Source: Apostichopus japonicus
Lineage: Eukaryota; Echinodermata; Holothuroidea; Aspidochirotida; Stichopodidae
DNA length: 64,000 nucleotides
Reading direction: 5' to 3'
Assembly: GCF_037975245.1 (NCBI RefSeq)
Contig: NC_092579.1
Location: forward strand, 30,764,666 to 30,828,665
Made by a program: the position numbers and the translations under genes. Every line of letters starts with the position of its first letter. Position 1 is the first letter of the stretch. The notes beneath the pieces were generated by a model. It saw only the letters and a list, made by a program, of their open reading frames with translations, made no database searches and was not told the DNA's origin. This document shows, in pieces, positions 12,431-25,857 of this stretch.

Positions 12431-13108
12431 CAAATCAAGTTCTGTCTTGCAAGGGTCTCTCAAACTCTCCTCCTTCAAGGACTTTCTTGGTGACGGTATC
12501 GGTCTCCGATACCGATTCATAGAAGTCCCAGAATCGCTTTCAGAGGAGCTTGGTGTCACTGGATCATAAGGTGTCAAAGACTTCGCTTCTACTTTTTGCG
12601 ACTCTGGTTCCAAAATAGGGCTTTGACTTTCCGCACGCTTTGGGATTTTAGAACCAATGGTCGGAAAAGACTTTGGTGATTGCTTGCTATTAACCTTGAT
12701 ATTGGTTGGTTTTTCTGAGTGCACGTTTGTTGGAGCAGTTCCTTTCCGACACTGGATAAAACCGGCAGTTGATTTATATTTAGCTTGTAACCGTCTTTTC
12801 AAGGATTCGTTGGCTTCTCTTCGTTCCATATCACGATAACAGCTCCGGCAAATTACCGCGTCATTTCCAAACCGCGATGTTTCCATTCCCGTATAACGAG
12901 CGACCCGCCACATCAAATTATCACCGCAGTCCTGGGCGGTGTAAATAAATTTCCAAGAGTTAAGGCCATGAAGACGAACATCCTTGTCGCAAGCCACGCA
13001 GGGATTTGAAGACAGGTTTGCTTTACCTAACTTGGTTATAGCATTGTCTCTTTTCTCATTTTCGTGGTACATAAGCTCCAATGTCTCGGTAGAACAGCAA
13101 TAAGCCAT
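12431..13108 (-). CDS. ZAD-like zinc-binding first exon, possibly spliced to STUB1
   Basis: An open exon of 226 codons starting MAYCCSTETLELMY. Residues of about 37-110 hold two CxxC pairs, CVAC and CRSC, separated by an aromatic-rich stretch and followed by a basic helix (CYRDMERREANESLKRRLQ). This arrangement resembles the ZAD domain that dimerises insect zinc-finger proteins and also occurs in ZNF276. The rest is a Ser/Pro/Lys-rich linker. The frame stays open past the proposed donor to 12179 (309 codons), but a strong GTAAGT donor after KTELDL at 12431 suggests splicing. No C2H2 fingers are seen downstream. The next recognisable exon on this strand is STUB1 10853-10957, and the phases match (0 to 0), so the two may form one transcript. 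Equally, this could be a separate gene whose other exons I cannot recognise. The domain assignment is by eye. Confidence 0.6.
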
Positions 13109-16100
13109 TTTAGAGTTATTGTAGAATTACACGAGCGCTACATACACGGCTATTAAACTTACTTAAAAAATATGTACGCTAACTAGAACTTAGCAGAGAA
13201 GCAGATTTAACTTGTACCTAATTGCTATCACAGTAGCTCATAAAAACCAGAACGAACCTACGATAACTTTCAAGTAGTTCAGAAATGATTTAGCTCTTTG
13301 TCGATGCTCTCTGTGAACACTTGTTATTTACTTCATGAACAAGGTTGTTTATGTTTATGTGAACAGACCAATATCCGGCCCACACTGTCCACAAAGAAGT
13401 GATACACCAAACACCGCCCTTCCGCAAACACCAGCAACATTATCGTCGCCATGTCTCATCATGCATTTGTCTTTTCCAGGAAGACTTTCTTTGTCCAAAC
13501 AAACTCGCCACTGTTAAGAATATATCTGTTAATAAACAACTGATGTTTATTTGGGAAGGATTTAAGGTTCCGATGAATATGTTAAGTGTTAATACCTCGT
13601 CTGTGGGCCTATAGTTATATATCGTTCAAAACGAAGATGTGTATGAGGGCAAGTCTGACAAGAGAGGGGGGAGGTCAGAGGTCAATCTGTGGGACCGGTG
13701 TAAATATATGATACTAAAGGGTGGCGGGGGGGGGGGGGGGGGGACTGTTGTGCACACTGCATTGGAGTATCATATACACATGTATAGAAATTCCCGTCAC
13801 CCCGTTTCAATGTGTAGACTATTTTTCTCTTTCCTTCAGTTTTCCAGGAATGAAGGGATCAGAGACACCGTAGGTAGAGGGGCAGGGGTATCGATTTCCA
13901 ACTTGTTATTTTGGTTCCACAGCAAAGCCTAAGTCACATTCGAAATTCTGCTGCCCCTCCTTGCCAAACCACATACAAACAATCACTGTATTTGTCCACT
14001 GCTGGCCAAGATATATGTATCCAATCAAACCACATGTTTCCAAGACATGTAAAAAAACAACCCTGACTCCCATAATCCATGAAAAGTTTCACACTTTTAA
14101 ATCGATATTAAAAAATGTTGATATGAAACTCGAAATTTGAAGATAAAGCGCCAAAGTGTCGATATGAAATTAATGTCAAAATTGCAACACGATATGTGAA
14201 CATTTTGCGATAAAATATCAAAATATTTAAATAAATTGTATAAAGCTAAAACAGGTCGGTTGAAAATCAAACTTTCGAAATAAAATACGGTACAACCTTT
14301 TCGAAATAAACTCCTTTGTCGAAATGCAACGTCAAAATTTCGATACATGATGTCAAAAGTTCTGGATAAAACATCCCAATTTGGAGTTAAATTTTCTAAA
14401 TATAGGAATAAAATGTCGATATTCTTGGAGATAAAAAGTACCGAACAAAAGAAAGTTGATATAAAGAACTTCCGAGAAGACATGATATTTTAGTTTATTC
14501 GAGGAGAGTAGAAACTATTCTACTATATGCGTATATTATAGGTCTAAGATTTGCCGATCTTAGGTGATAAAAATGTTTGCTGTATCTTATGTGTTATAGT
14601 TCCACCATTGTATGTAGTGACTATCGATTGCCCAACCGGCTCTGAACCAGTACACCGTTGGGCTTGAAGCGCCGCTAGGATGAGATGTCACTCACGAAGC
14701 CCTGGTTTTCTCTTTGACTCGAAAGGTATATTGTATTCGCCTGAGGCGCCAAACGCCCGCTTGTATCAAAATCCGCTGCCTATGTTTCCCTATACCCTAT
14801 TCCTCCACTGTCAAACACTATCTGAAACATGATAGACCCGGTGGATCATCGCCTTGATGAGATTTTACGGGTTCTATATCTACTATTTTCTTCGTCATGT
14901 TTTCCCGAAATCCGTCGCCCTGATCCGATAGAAGATAATATAGACTTTTGAAGCCTCCCAATCATTCTTCCCCGCCAATCCGTCTAGTACCCCCCCCCCC
15001 TCCCCAACCGAACCTCGTTTTTTAAAGGAATATCTAATGATTAGAGACGCTTATTCTAATGTTAAATCAGCAAAGAGCAAGCAATAATGATTTTATCACT
15101 AAGATTTTATTTTTTAATTTGTTAGTTACACCGTCATTTAACTTCCCACTCAATCCTACACTCCCTGATACCCTTCCATCCCAATGTAGGAAACTTCATC
15201 GTTACACATGCACGCAACGATCTTTGTTCTACTTAATTGATCCTTACTGAGTCTCTCAACTTAAAAGCATTTTTTTTTTCCAAATAGATTAGTGAAAGTT
15301 ACACAGTTTTAAGTAATAAATTAGAAGCATCTCTTTGTTAAAGCATTGTATTATCGGCCTAGTCTTCCGATATGCGTAACTTAGGGTTGAAAGAAATCAG
15401 TGAGAGCAGGCATTAATAATATTAACTTACATATATATATTTTCAAATCTCTTATTGAACGAATTATCAGCCCCCCTGGTTACATCGTCATTTATCCCTC
15501 CCATCCTGCCCTACCCTTCTTCACCTCACACACTCCGCTCCTAGGGTTAAAAGATATCAGCGAGAGCATGCAGGCAGTTATGATATTTACTTACATTTAT
15601 GATTTTTTTCAAATCTCATTTAGGACGAATTATTAGGTCCCCCTGGTAACATCATCTACCGCCCCCCCCATTTTCCCCTACCCTTCCTCACACTCACCGC
15701 TTCTCTTACACCTAATAGGCCTATATGAGATATCCTCGTAAAGCGTGATGATCTAGGTCCCTCATTAATCTAATACATGGGAGGAACTCAAAACTCCAAG
15801 CTTTCTCCAAGAAAAGAGTTACAGTACCTATTACCCAGATGTTATGTAAATAATTAAAAACAGCCTCCCTCCTCATAAAACGTGATGATCTATGTCCCTC
15901 ATTAATATAAAGCATGGATGAACTCTCAACTTTAAGCATATTCCAAAGTTTTTCTACAAAAGAGCTACAGAACTTACTACACACAAATTATGTAAATGCC
16001 ACTGAACGGCATCCGTAGGGACATCGTTTTTTGGTCCACATTTGAGTTTCCATCATATCTTTAATCTGCTTTTCATACATATCTTTTTATGTGATTGTTA

Positions 16101-17494
16101 TAATGACCACATCTAAGGACTTTTGAGTCGTATTTCTGTATCCAGTGGAATTGTCTCGCTGAGATATAAAAGGATGAATTTTCCGTACGTTTTCACGGTA
16201 AGCCCCTCTGTTCAAGGTCAATGCACGACTATAACATTAGGTCCACTAAGTGCGGACATTGGTCTCCGTTTGCCAATATTGCATGCAGTAAACCCAACCG
16301 AGCAACGTATCTACGGTGTCTCTTAAAAGACATCATAATTAACAAAGTCGAAAAGAATTTTTAGTCTCTTTGGTGTCATTTTCAAAGTATTTCTGATTAC
16401 ATTACGTACAGATTCGCCCTCCCTCCTTTCTATGAGAGAGGTACATATGGGAAATATGACAATGACCGTGATAAAATCAATTTCAAGATTACTAGCGATC
16501 AATTCGATAAATTTGTTTCAATAAATGGTTGAAAAGTGACATGAATTCCTCCTCATTTATTCATTTTATTTGAGCATCTTGAACGCTTGCGATAACATGT
16601 CATCAATCTACCTATTGACATTTGTCACATTTTGTTGGCGATGACACCTATTTATTCTTCGTTTATCTGCAAATTAGCAAGGCCCGGAAGGGCCATTTCC
16701 GGCGATCTAGGGAGTATCTTTACTCAAAAAAATTCTGTACGCTCCGCGCCAACCTGTGGTGGCGCTCCGCTTAGATAAAGTCGAAAGAACCCATACAGAC
16801 AATTCTCGCCCCCTCTGACCAATACCCCTAGCTCCGCCACTGCTTTTGATAGATATATGAAGCAAAAAAGAATAAAAATGGTATACAAAATTATAAATGA
16901 TCTTAACATAGAAATATATTTAAATGCTTAGCGGCAAACGAATGGAATGCGCTAAATCTTAAGATGAAACATGCCAACACTCTTGCGTGTTTTAGAGAAA
17001 TGATTGTTAAGGTATTGTAATGGTGTTTTTACCAGACCTTGACATGTTTTTTTCTACCCTCTGTACTTCTATTTCAGTGTTCTTTGTGATTTTATTTTGT
17101 GTTTTATTCTTATTTTACTCTATTTGTAAATTATGTTTGAGGGCCTCATGTTAGATTAGCATTTTGTATCGCTAAATGAGTTTAACCCTTGAAAGATGAA
17201 ATATATAAATAAATATTTTCTGGGTTGCTACCCCGTCCCCGTACGCGTACTCCTTCCCAAATAGTGACGCCACTGATGGGATTACCCTTTTATGAAATTG
17301 CCAGTTCTTGGCCCTAGGTACGTAGATATAGCAAGTCAGCATTTATGACAATCTGGTCTTTCTCTATGGCTAGGCTAGTTAGGCTGTACTATAGTAATCC
17401 ATAGGTTGTATATACATGCGTGCACGTCTACATATAGGCTATACCCACAGGCAAGCTGTAACTGTAAGTTGTAACGTTATTCAAAGCGAATACA
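13109..17494. other. Intergenic region between ZAD-like exon and POLDIP3
   Basis: No gene recognised. It holds a run of about 19 G at 13724-13743; an A/T-rich region at 14095-14470 with scattered TCGAAAT/TCGATAT motifs, probably a degenerate short repeat; a diverged C-rich repeat of roughly 165 bp at 15400-15710 with a weaker relative near 15060; two copies of a roughly 135-bp unit at 15740-15990 sharing GTGATGATCTA and TCCCTCATTAAT; and a retrotransposon 3' end near 17 kb. The two divergent genes on either side probably have separate promoters here. Confidence 0.6.
16925..17215 (+). mobile_element. 3' end of a non-LTR retrotransposon (CR1-like)
   Basis: A short frame reads ANEWNALNLKMKHANTLACF and ends in a stop. 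It resembles the C-terminus of CR1/L2-type reverse transcriptases (a WNSL-like block, then a basic helix). The following 180 bp look like the usual 3' UTR, with GGGCCTCATGTTAG, GAGTTTAACCC and an ATAAATAAAT tail. The fragment is 5'-truncated, and its left limit is uncertain. Confidence 0.55.
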
Positions 17495-20400
17495 ATGGCT
17501 GACAGATCTCTTGACGATATAATAAAAGAGCGAAAGCTTTCAGGCAACCGACGTGGCAGGTAAACTGGGTATATTTGTTATATGTTTATTCTCACTTCGA
17601 ATCCCCTTTCTCCTTTATCAATGCACATGAAATCGGTTAGGCCTAACTTGGCCTCAAATGTAGCCTAGCCTAGGCTAACGACGAAACGTCAGACCAACGT
17701 AGAGTGATCAATGTTAGCCCCTTTTGTCATTTTAACGCGCTTTCATGTTATTTTATGTCATAAATAAAACGATGGCATAATGTAAAGTTAAGTTAGGCCT
17801 AGCCTAACTGTTCGTCCTGAACATTCTTCATCTGTGTCTCACCTCAGGCTCTAGTCTAACTTAGGTCAAGTTGACAATTTTGGCCAGAATCTTTAACTTT
17901 AAGCATAAATCACAGAGGCCAACACAACCCTTGCTTAACATTTACTTTTCAAAATACAGTTGTAAAATTAACAGTGACATTTACACACACTACTATTAAA
18001 CCACTGGCATTTAAAGGGACTTTCGAAGAATCTTACCAACACTGAGTGATAATAAGTAAAAGCTTTTCAAAATATTTGTATAAAGCCATGATATTACTAA
18101 CACACAGATTGTCGATAGGCTGTCATCTTTACCAAATTTCCTTTCAACTTTGTCTATTTGATAACACAAAGCTGGGTCAAAGAGAGTTGGAAAGCAGAAC
18201 AGACTGATTAAATAAATCAGTTTCACACAGTAAACCTTTCACTTCTATAAATTGCAGAGGCAGATTTCAAGGAACCAAAAGAAACTTCAATGGAGGACGA
18301 GCAGGACAGAATCAGGTCGTAGCAACTGGTGTCAAGTCTCGATTGGGAAGCTCAAATGGCCGATTGGGGAACTCAAAGGGTCGATTGGGGAACTCAAATG
18401 TTCGACTGGGGAATACACAGCACCTTACGGATGCTCGTGACAAGTTAATTGCAAAAGCAAGAAAGACAGATGCTCGTGAGAAATTGATTCAGAAAGCGAG
18501 GCAGACTGATGCTAGGGCAAGAATAAATGCCAAGAGGGTGAAAACAGGTCCAAAGGGTGATGACGACAGTTTACCACAAAATGTGAAAATTGGAGGATTG
18601 AAGAGGACAATCTCCAACAAGGGTCAAAAGACACAGTCCCTGCAGGTGAGTTCACCTCAGCAAGTACATTCTGTCCACACAAATTAATATAAAGTTGCCT
18701 CCTGAACATCAAAAAGATCAATTATATTAATTATTGAAGAAACTGTGTGTCAAACAGTTTTGGTAGAATCTGACCAAACATTGTTCAAGTCTAGATGTGA
18801 GTCATTTAACTTGAGTTTATTGTTGTTTTTTAAGGTCCAGAATTTGTCTTGCCTATGATACTGAGCATTAAGAAACAATTGTATACATTTATACAAACGA
18901 TGTCTCAGATTATCAAATTATTACATGTTAGATGTTACAAACCTGAGTAGATTCCAAGAACATGGCATTTGTATCATCCATAGCCTGGAACCCTGTCTGC
19001 AACATCTAGTCAACATTTACCAACTTCCTGTATTTGAAGGAATTTTATGCAATCTCATTGTCTCATTATTAGTATATGATATAATTTGTGGTTAAAGGGC
19101 TATTTAGAACAAAGGAAGTTATTAATCTGATTGTCAGTATTGCCTTTTTTTTTCTATATTAATTTCTTTCTTTGTGTTATGCGACATCTAGAATGTTTGG
19201 TTGAATATGATTAATCATGATAGTTTGGTACTGCAGATTACTCATTGTGTAACATATTTCAAGTTTACACGATATTTGCAATCCAGTAAATTTCAACATT
19301 GATTTTCTTTCAATGCAAGAAAATCTGTGTTGAATCAGATGACATTTCCCACTCCTCATTTCAATTGAAGATCTGTTCAATGTTTTGTCTATAGCTTTCA
19401 GTGCAGAATGATGTCCCACCTCCAACTCAGTTCACAGTGCACAATACATCAGCGGAACGGTTTACGGTGCGTAACACAGCACCAGAACTCTTTACAGTTC
19501 GTAACACGTCATCAGCAACACATTTTTCATCGCGCAAGCCGATAAGTCCACCAAGAGAGTCAGCATCTTCTGATAATTTTAAAATTGTAGTTTCTAACAG
19601 CGGTAGGGATAAGTTCCAATCATCTGGACGGTTGACTTTGGGATCAATCCAACATTCACCTCCAACAAAGGTAAGAAACTCTCAAACTTTTGGGTGCGAT
19701 TGTAGATATCCTTCAAAAGCCTGTCTACTTTCAACATTATAGGCTGTTTGATTCAGTCATTGACTAATGAACTTTCTAGCAAGGACTTAAAAAGTGGGAA
19801 ACACTTGGAGGCAATGCAAGGAATTGTTCAGAGACTAATATATAAATTCATCAGTGAAAAGAAGAAGAAGTCTATGTTGAAGGATGTTTCATACCCATTC
19901 TTGAGATACAAATGATGCAAACATCATCACCTTAAACGAAGCAATGTTTATTTCACAAAGTTAAAACCTATTATCCTGGTCAAGTGACCTGTGACCTCAC
20001 CCAATGTCATATTGCTTGAGAATCAGAGAGATGTCTGTATCAAGCACACTGTCATTTTGTTATTCCTCAGCCTGCTATAATGCTGAGACAGAGACCAGCT
20101 ATGGATAATCCGCGATTGGGGTTCGAATCTTCTACAAAGGTTCAAAGATCTGTTGGAAGTACTCTCGATACCGGCGGTCCCCTAAGACTAACTGTGAGCT
20201 CTATTTGTCTTTTATTTTGCTATTTTAATTTTAAGGCTTAAAGGAATTCCAATCTTGATGGAATACAACAGAATGTCACCTGAAGACAGTCCTTGATCCT
20301 TCATGCAATAGTTTGCTTTGCTTGATTTATGAAGGTGCTGATAATATTCAGTTATATCATAAAGGAAAAAACAAAGCCATGCTTAAAGCATTCCTTCATA

Positions 20401-22034
20401 CATGTCAATCTGATGCACTCAGCAATTGCTACTATGATCTCTATTTTTTTATTATTTTTAAGATTTTTTATGTGGAAATTTGAATGTATTGCACTTCAAA
20501 AGACAAAAAACCACAGACTGAATCTTAGCGTAAGGTAATCATATGAAAATAAAGTGTTACGTTAGTCATGAATAAATAAATTATTTGTTCTTTGTTTTTT
20601 CTCATCAGAGTACTCCCCGTGTCAGACCCTCAGTGGATGGTACCAGGGTTGTCATCTCCAACCTTCAGAGTACAGTCACTGAAGAAGACATCAAGGTAGG
20701 TCATAAACACCAACATGGTGCACAAGATGTTTTACTCATTTGCTCCCTCCACCCCCCCCCCCTTACCCATTCCTTATTGCAATAAGGTTGCATGGTTTTC
20801 ACTTCACATGGTTTAGGAAAGAAAACTTGTTTAAACCAAAAATCAGATACCCCCCCTCCCCTCCAAATGATCTGGTTACATGGTTTGTTTGCTAACTTCC
20901 CTTCTCTGATCTGCTTTAGATCTACTACCATGCCCAAGTGTGAACATTGCTCTAGTACTCTCAACCTATAGGCAACAGTATTGAATTATGTTATCTTCTT
21001 ATCACAGGAACTCTTTGGAGCATTAGGTGTCCTTAAGCGGGTCCGCATGGTGAAACAGGGATTGGCGGAGGTGGTATACTCAAAGAGAGAGAGCGCCCTC
21101 AAAGCTATCAGCACGTACCATAACCGAGAGTTGGATGGGAAAGCCATGCAGTGTAGGCTGGACACTAGCTCAGTGGCCGAACCATTCAAGAAGAACACAA
21201 TCAGTGATAGATTCAAGTGAGTACATTTAAATTACGAAAGGAAAATTCAGAGAACATTGACATGTAACTTGTCTGGTACTCTTGGAATGAGTCTGTAGTG
21301 TTGTGGGTCAGTGGCACCCAACCAAGTATTCTTATAACTATTAAGAAATTCAGTAGTTGTGGACTGAGTGGATGAGCAGTGTTGATGTAGAAATCTCATT
21401 ATTTGTATATGCACTAGTACCATAGTGTTTTTTACCAGTCCTTAATGCCTTACATATATCACTGCAGTATTGATGTAGAAATCTCATTATTTGTATATGC
21501 ACTAGACCCATAGTGTTTTTTACCAGTCCTTAATGCCTTACATATATCACTGCAGTATTAATGTAGTAATCTCATTATTTGTATATGCACTAGACCCATA
21601 GTGTTTTTTACCAGTCCTTAATGCCTTACATATATCACTGCAGTATTAATGTAGTAATCTCATTATTTGTATATGCACTAGTACCATAGTGTTTTTTACC
21701 AGTCCTTAATGCCTTACATATATCACTGCAGTATTAATGTAGTAATCTCATTATTTGTATATGCACTAGTACCGTGGTTTTTCTCACTATTCCTCCATCC
21801 CTTACAGATCTCCTCACACCACTTTATGACAACTTTAACTAATACCTTTGTTTTTTGGTTTTCATCTTCAGAACCTACAGCAGTGAAAACAATCCCAGCC
21901 TCCCGTACAGATCCACAATTCCAGCAACAACGGTGGTCGAACTCGAAGATGAAATCATTGACAAAGTCCTTTTTAAATTGCCAGTGATGTCATCATCCAC
22001 TAGCAAGCCGGTCATTTTCACAGTTAAAATCTGA
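17495..22034 (+). CDS. POLDIP3: POLDIP3 (SKAR), complete, seven coding exons
   Basis: RNA-binding adaptor that in vertebrates links S6K1, the exon-junction complex/TREX and translation of spliced mRNA. Exons: 17495-17559, 18258-18645, 19395-19670, 20071-20193, 20609-20695, 21008-21216 and 21872-22034 (TGA). The phases fit throughout and give 436 residues; the human protein has 421. Evidence: N-terminus MADRSLDDIIKERK, like human MADISLDELI; three 13-residue repeats starting TDAR (residues 79-117), as in human SKAR; an RRM at about 296-367 with VVISNL and QGLAEVVYSKRESA, split by the intron at 20696; and a C-terminus ending in VIFTVKI, like human FKIKL. Oddities: four 7-residue RLGNSNG-type repeats at 50-74 and three 10-residue FTVRNT repeats at 164-193. 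The start codon is the first ATG of the exon. Confidence 0.96.
21383..21775. repeat. 88-bp tandem repeat in last POLDIP3 intron
   Basis: About 4.5 copies of an 88-bp unit containing TCTCATTATTTGTATATGCA and TTTTTTACCAGTCCTTAATG, nearly identical between copies. It ends about 100 bp before the last exon's acceptor. Confidence 0.95.
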
Positions 22035-23915
22035 AAAAATTACTCCACACTGGACTGGACTTCTTGTGATGCAAAGTTGCCAAAATGAACACATTTTGTG
22101 GAGTTTTGGTGGCAAGAGATATTGCCACTTCCTTTTATTGTTCTTTTATATCATGGCAGTGCAGAGTCTTGGTGTACCTGAGACATGGAGGCTTGTATGC
22201 TGCAAACTGATCATTATTTAATGTTTGTATGTCATTACTCATGACAAGAAGGATGGTTCATAAATACAGATGGAAACTTCAGACATTGGAATCAATATCA
22301 AGTCAAATTTCTATCCATGGAAAGTTCATCTCAGTTGCATATTATGCATCAGGGTAGGTCAGGTAAACTTAGAGGTTCAGCAATATTGCTTGAGGATAAT
22401 TTTTGGTCACCACTCCCCTCCCCACCCCTAACCTATTTAGACTTGCCATTCAAGTAGCTGAATTAGCTCTGCTTTGAAACAAGGTAAACAAACATCTTAA
22501 GCATTTGAGAAATCCTTGGGTAACGTAGGTCTGCGTATTAGACTGGCTGCACTGCTACAGGTCTGTATGTCTACATTAAGCTTGGCTTGTTGACTAGATA
22601 CATGGGCACAACGAGACATCAACCAAACTTCAGCCCTTGCCTATGTAGTCTGCCTATGTATATATAGGACACACAGGAGGGCCTGCAGTTGCTTGTATAG
22701 TTGGCAGGTACCAGGCCCACATACTAAGGGTCCTACAAATGTTGCATTCAAATGAAATACTTCAGCTTAGGCTTACTGTACATAATTGTCTATTCATACT
22801 TATAGGCACACTTAGTATTTCACAGATAACTATTCACTAGCACAGTTGTATCATGAATAAGCTAATCTGTTAAGGTTCATTCATTGATTTCTATTCTATT
22901 CAGTTTTGGTGTGTGTAGCATGACAGGGAGTCACAGAGACATAACACATTACTGAAACTGCAACAGCTTAGATCGGTTAGATATTTAAAGCTTTTCACTC
23001 CACACAGAGCAAATTGATTTAATTCAAGAGAGAGGGATATATACAAAGTGGGAGGTCCAGAAAGTATTTCCACAAAAAGTGACATTATTCCAATTAAAGA
23101 GAAACTTTACTACTTTAAGCAAACATTCCAAATGCATCAGGTTTCAAGGACAAACATTACACCAAGATCATTACAGGAAAAAAAGAACAATTGTTGTTAT
23201 ATCAGCCAATGTGTGTTTCATCCAATCAATCATCTTGAGTAAGGGACAACACTTAGATATTGAAATGGGATCTTCAACTGTGGAATATATTTTAAGTGTC
23301 ACACTACCACTGAAATATTCCTTGCACCAAATAACCTGACTATATTTCACAATTCTTCAACTCTGCAATGGAAGAAGCTATCACGATGAGTGTTGTAACA
23401 AGGTCTTCGTTCTTACATGGTCTGTTATTTTATCGTTAAAATCATTGCATTCAATTGAGGTCACTTTCAGTGTTTGTTTCAGATTTAAAAATTCGTAAAA
23501 ATAGTTTTACAAAGTTGTCAAGTCATATGTTAATGACCACAGATAAGTCTAAATGTGTAGTCTCCAAGAAAGATCACTGTTAACAATATCCCAATATATT
23601 TTTGTGCAAGTAATACCCGGGCTTATCAAGATATCTTGGGATTCGGTAATGGAAAAATTGTACAAAGGGTGAACCTTTCTTGGTTTGTGATGACAAATCA
23701 TGTTGTATCTGTTAATGGAAATAACATGAACTGTAGTAATAATGTGATGTTGGATACAATTATGAATAGTTGGTTTTCTGATTAGAATAATCCAGTTTTA
23801 ATTTAAATGTACATTAAAAGCTTTGTGGATCTCGTCAAGTACAATGCTAATATGTAACTGTGCTAATCGTTTAGTCACAAAGTTAAAACTTCATTTCATT
23901 TCAGGTTTACTGACA

Positions 23916-23921
23916 AATAAA
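23916..23921 (+). terminator. Candidate poly(A) signal for POLDIP3
   Basis: AATAAA about 1.9 kb after the POLDIP3 stop. A second one (ACAATAAAG) lies near 24607. No other gene is recognised between, so either could end the transcript. Confidence 0.3.
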
Positions 23922-24766
23922 TGTGTATGTCACAATCTCATGTTTTTGCAACACCTTTTACATGTACCTCTTTATATACTTTACTGAAACCAAGACCTGC
24001 AACAGTAATGTTGGCACGACTGGTGATTTACAGACACCAAGACCTGTAACACTGATGTTGGCATGACTAGTGATTTACGGACACCAAGACCTGTAACACT
24101 AATGTTGGCATGGCTAGTGATATACTGAAATAAAGATGCTTCTAGCTTCTTCTTGTCCAAGGTTCACATGTATGGTAACATAAGATTTTGTAAAATGGTG
24201 TCCAGAGTAAGATTTATTTGTGACTAATGTAAGAACATGTATCAAGCATCCTGGTGATATATGCACCATTCTTGGAACCACAGACAGGATCATTATTATA
24301 AACTTGAACACCTGTAATGTTACAAAACACACTACTTTGCTTCAAGAATTTGGGATTAAGTTGTGTTATCAACTGGTAAAGCGTGTTGTGCATGTTTGAG
24401 GCAAGAATGAATTCTTATGTAATGAATCTGCTGAAGTTCAACCAGTTTGCAGTGTTTCGTGATGTATGCAACCAGCCGCTGTAGATAAGATATTGCACTA
24501 GTTATCAAATATTCACTTATCAAAACATATTTCTAAAGTTAGACTCTCAATGATGTCATGAATATGTGTTATGAAAGTTGTTATATCTTGATTCTTTTTC
24601 CTGATACAATAAAGAAAAAACACATCTTTTCAAGTTTATCAATTTGTGTATCTTTTCATTGGATATCCCTGTCAACCCCCCCCCCCCCTAAACCCATCCA
24701 CTCAATTGGCCATGAAAATCTGCTTCCTTCTGGATTTTTCGAACTTGTTACTTTATGGTGACTTAA

Positions 24767-25125
24767 AGGCATTGAAGACTCACCCCAAACTGCGTGGCCA
24801 TCTGAAAAAGTTAACTTTCTGTTGCTTGCAAGTGACGTTTTGTTCCTGCTGCTACAAAATGCAGACAGTAATGAAACGTGATACCTTGTTATCTTTAGCT
24901 GGACCTGAGATATCCATCTCTGTATTGCTTAAACACTGTGCTGTGTGTATTGACCGCAGCTGTATGTACTGACTGTACACTAGTGTCTAATTACCAACGG
25001 TAGCAAGCTGTGTGTGCATTTTCTGGGATTGATGGTGGTGTCTAACACTTCTGTTACACCTCATTCAAAACTAGGTCAGATTACTGGCATTAGACGTTCC
25101 TTTTTTGCGCGAGTCTTCACACCCT
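24767..25125. mobile_element. 359-bp TTAA-flanked MITE
   Basis: Flanked by TTAA on both sides (24763-24766 and 25126-25129). The ends form imperfect inverted repeats: AGGCATTGAAGACTC on the left and AGGGTGTGAAGACTC reading inward from the right (12 of 15 identical). No protein coding is seen. The target site fits a Kolobok or piggyBac derivative, but the termini differ from those of the 3.19-kb element in STUB1, so it is a different family. Confidence 0.6.
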
Positions 25126-25857
25126 TTAATGTGCTTTATGTAGACTGCTTTTCAAATCAGACTCAAACACCCTGTGCATGGTTATACTTACAGGTCACTA
25201 AATATCAATGAGAAATTATGAGGCAAATTGTACTCTGTTGGAGATTACTGTTATAGTGGTGGCAGCAGTAGTTACACCAAATCATTCTACTTAGTGAGGA
25301 CTTTCCATCTTTATCAACATTTATTCATGTATAATGGGATATGTTCACAAACTAAGATTAATCGTCCAGTCAACAGTTTGTTTTGTGTGATGTTGGTTCC
25401 CACAATATGAATATATCAATCAAATTTGTTTTACTAGTTCAAATTTATTCTCCAATTTGAAAATAACACTGCAGTGATTAACAGAGATGTGCAGGCTAAG
25501 TTTCTGGATACAATCAAAACGATGCAATTAGTTACTCCTGAAACATGATCCATTAATCCCTTCTTAGATGAATGAAAATAGAGGTTGGTATTCACATCAT
25601 CATGTTCATTTAAATATTTCCACTTAACATTTCTGTGCCAATTATGAATTTTGTTGATATTTCATCAGATCAATTTATTGACTGTGAGGGCATGTAACTG
25701 AAATAACCAATCAGGTTTTACAGTTATAATATTTTATGTGTTTCAAGTAGTATTTTGAAGTCCTACCATGGTGATTTGTAGATAAACTGTCATTATTTAC
25801 TTTTGTTTCGTAGAAACTTTGAAATGTTTTCATTTCGATATTTGGAAAATTCTAGTT

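Larger units (their letters stand above)
22035..25857. other. POLDIP3 3' UTR and intergenic sequence
   Basis: No further coding exon recognised. It contains three 47-bp tandem copies at 23989-24123 (unit with ACCAAGACCTG and GATGTTGGCA), a C run near 24678, and the TTAA-flanked MITE at 24767-25125. Confidence 0.55.

Noticed and set aside
14097-14483. A 128-codon minus-strand frame with Phe/Asp/Ile repeats
   Set aside because: It follows a degenerate TCGAAAT/TCGATAT repeat; no homology or splice context.
24646-24972. A 108-codon frame containing LKALKTHPKLRGHLKKL
   Set aside because: It crosses the left end of the TTAA-flanked MITE, so it is chance coding in a repeat.
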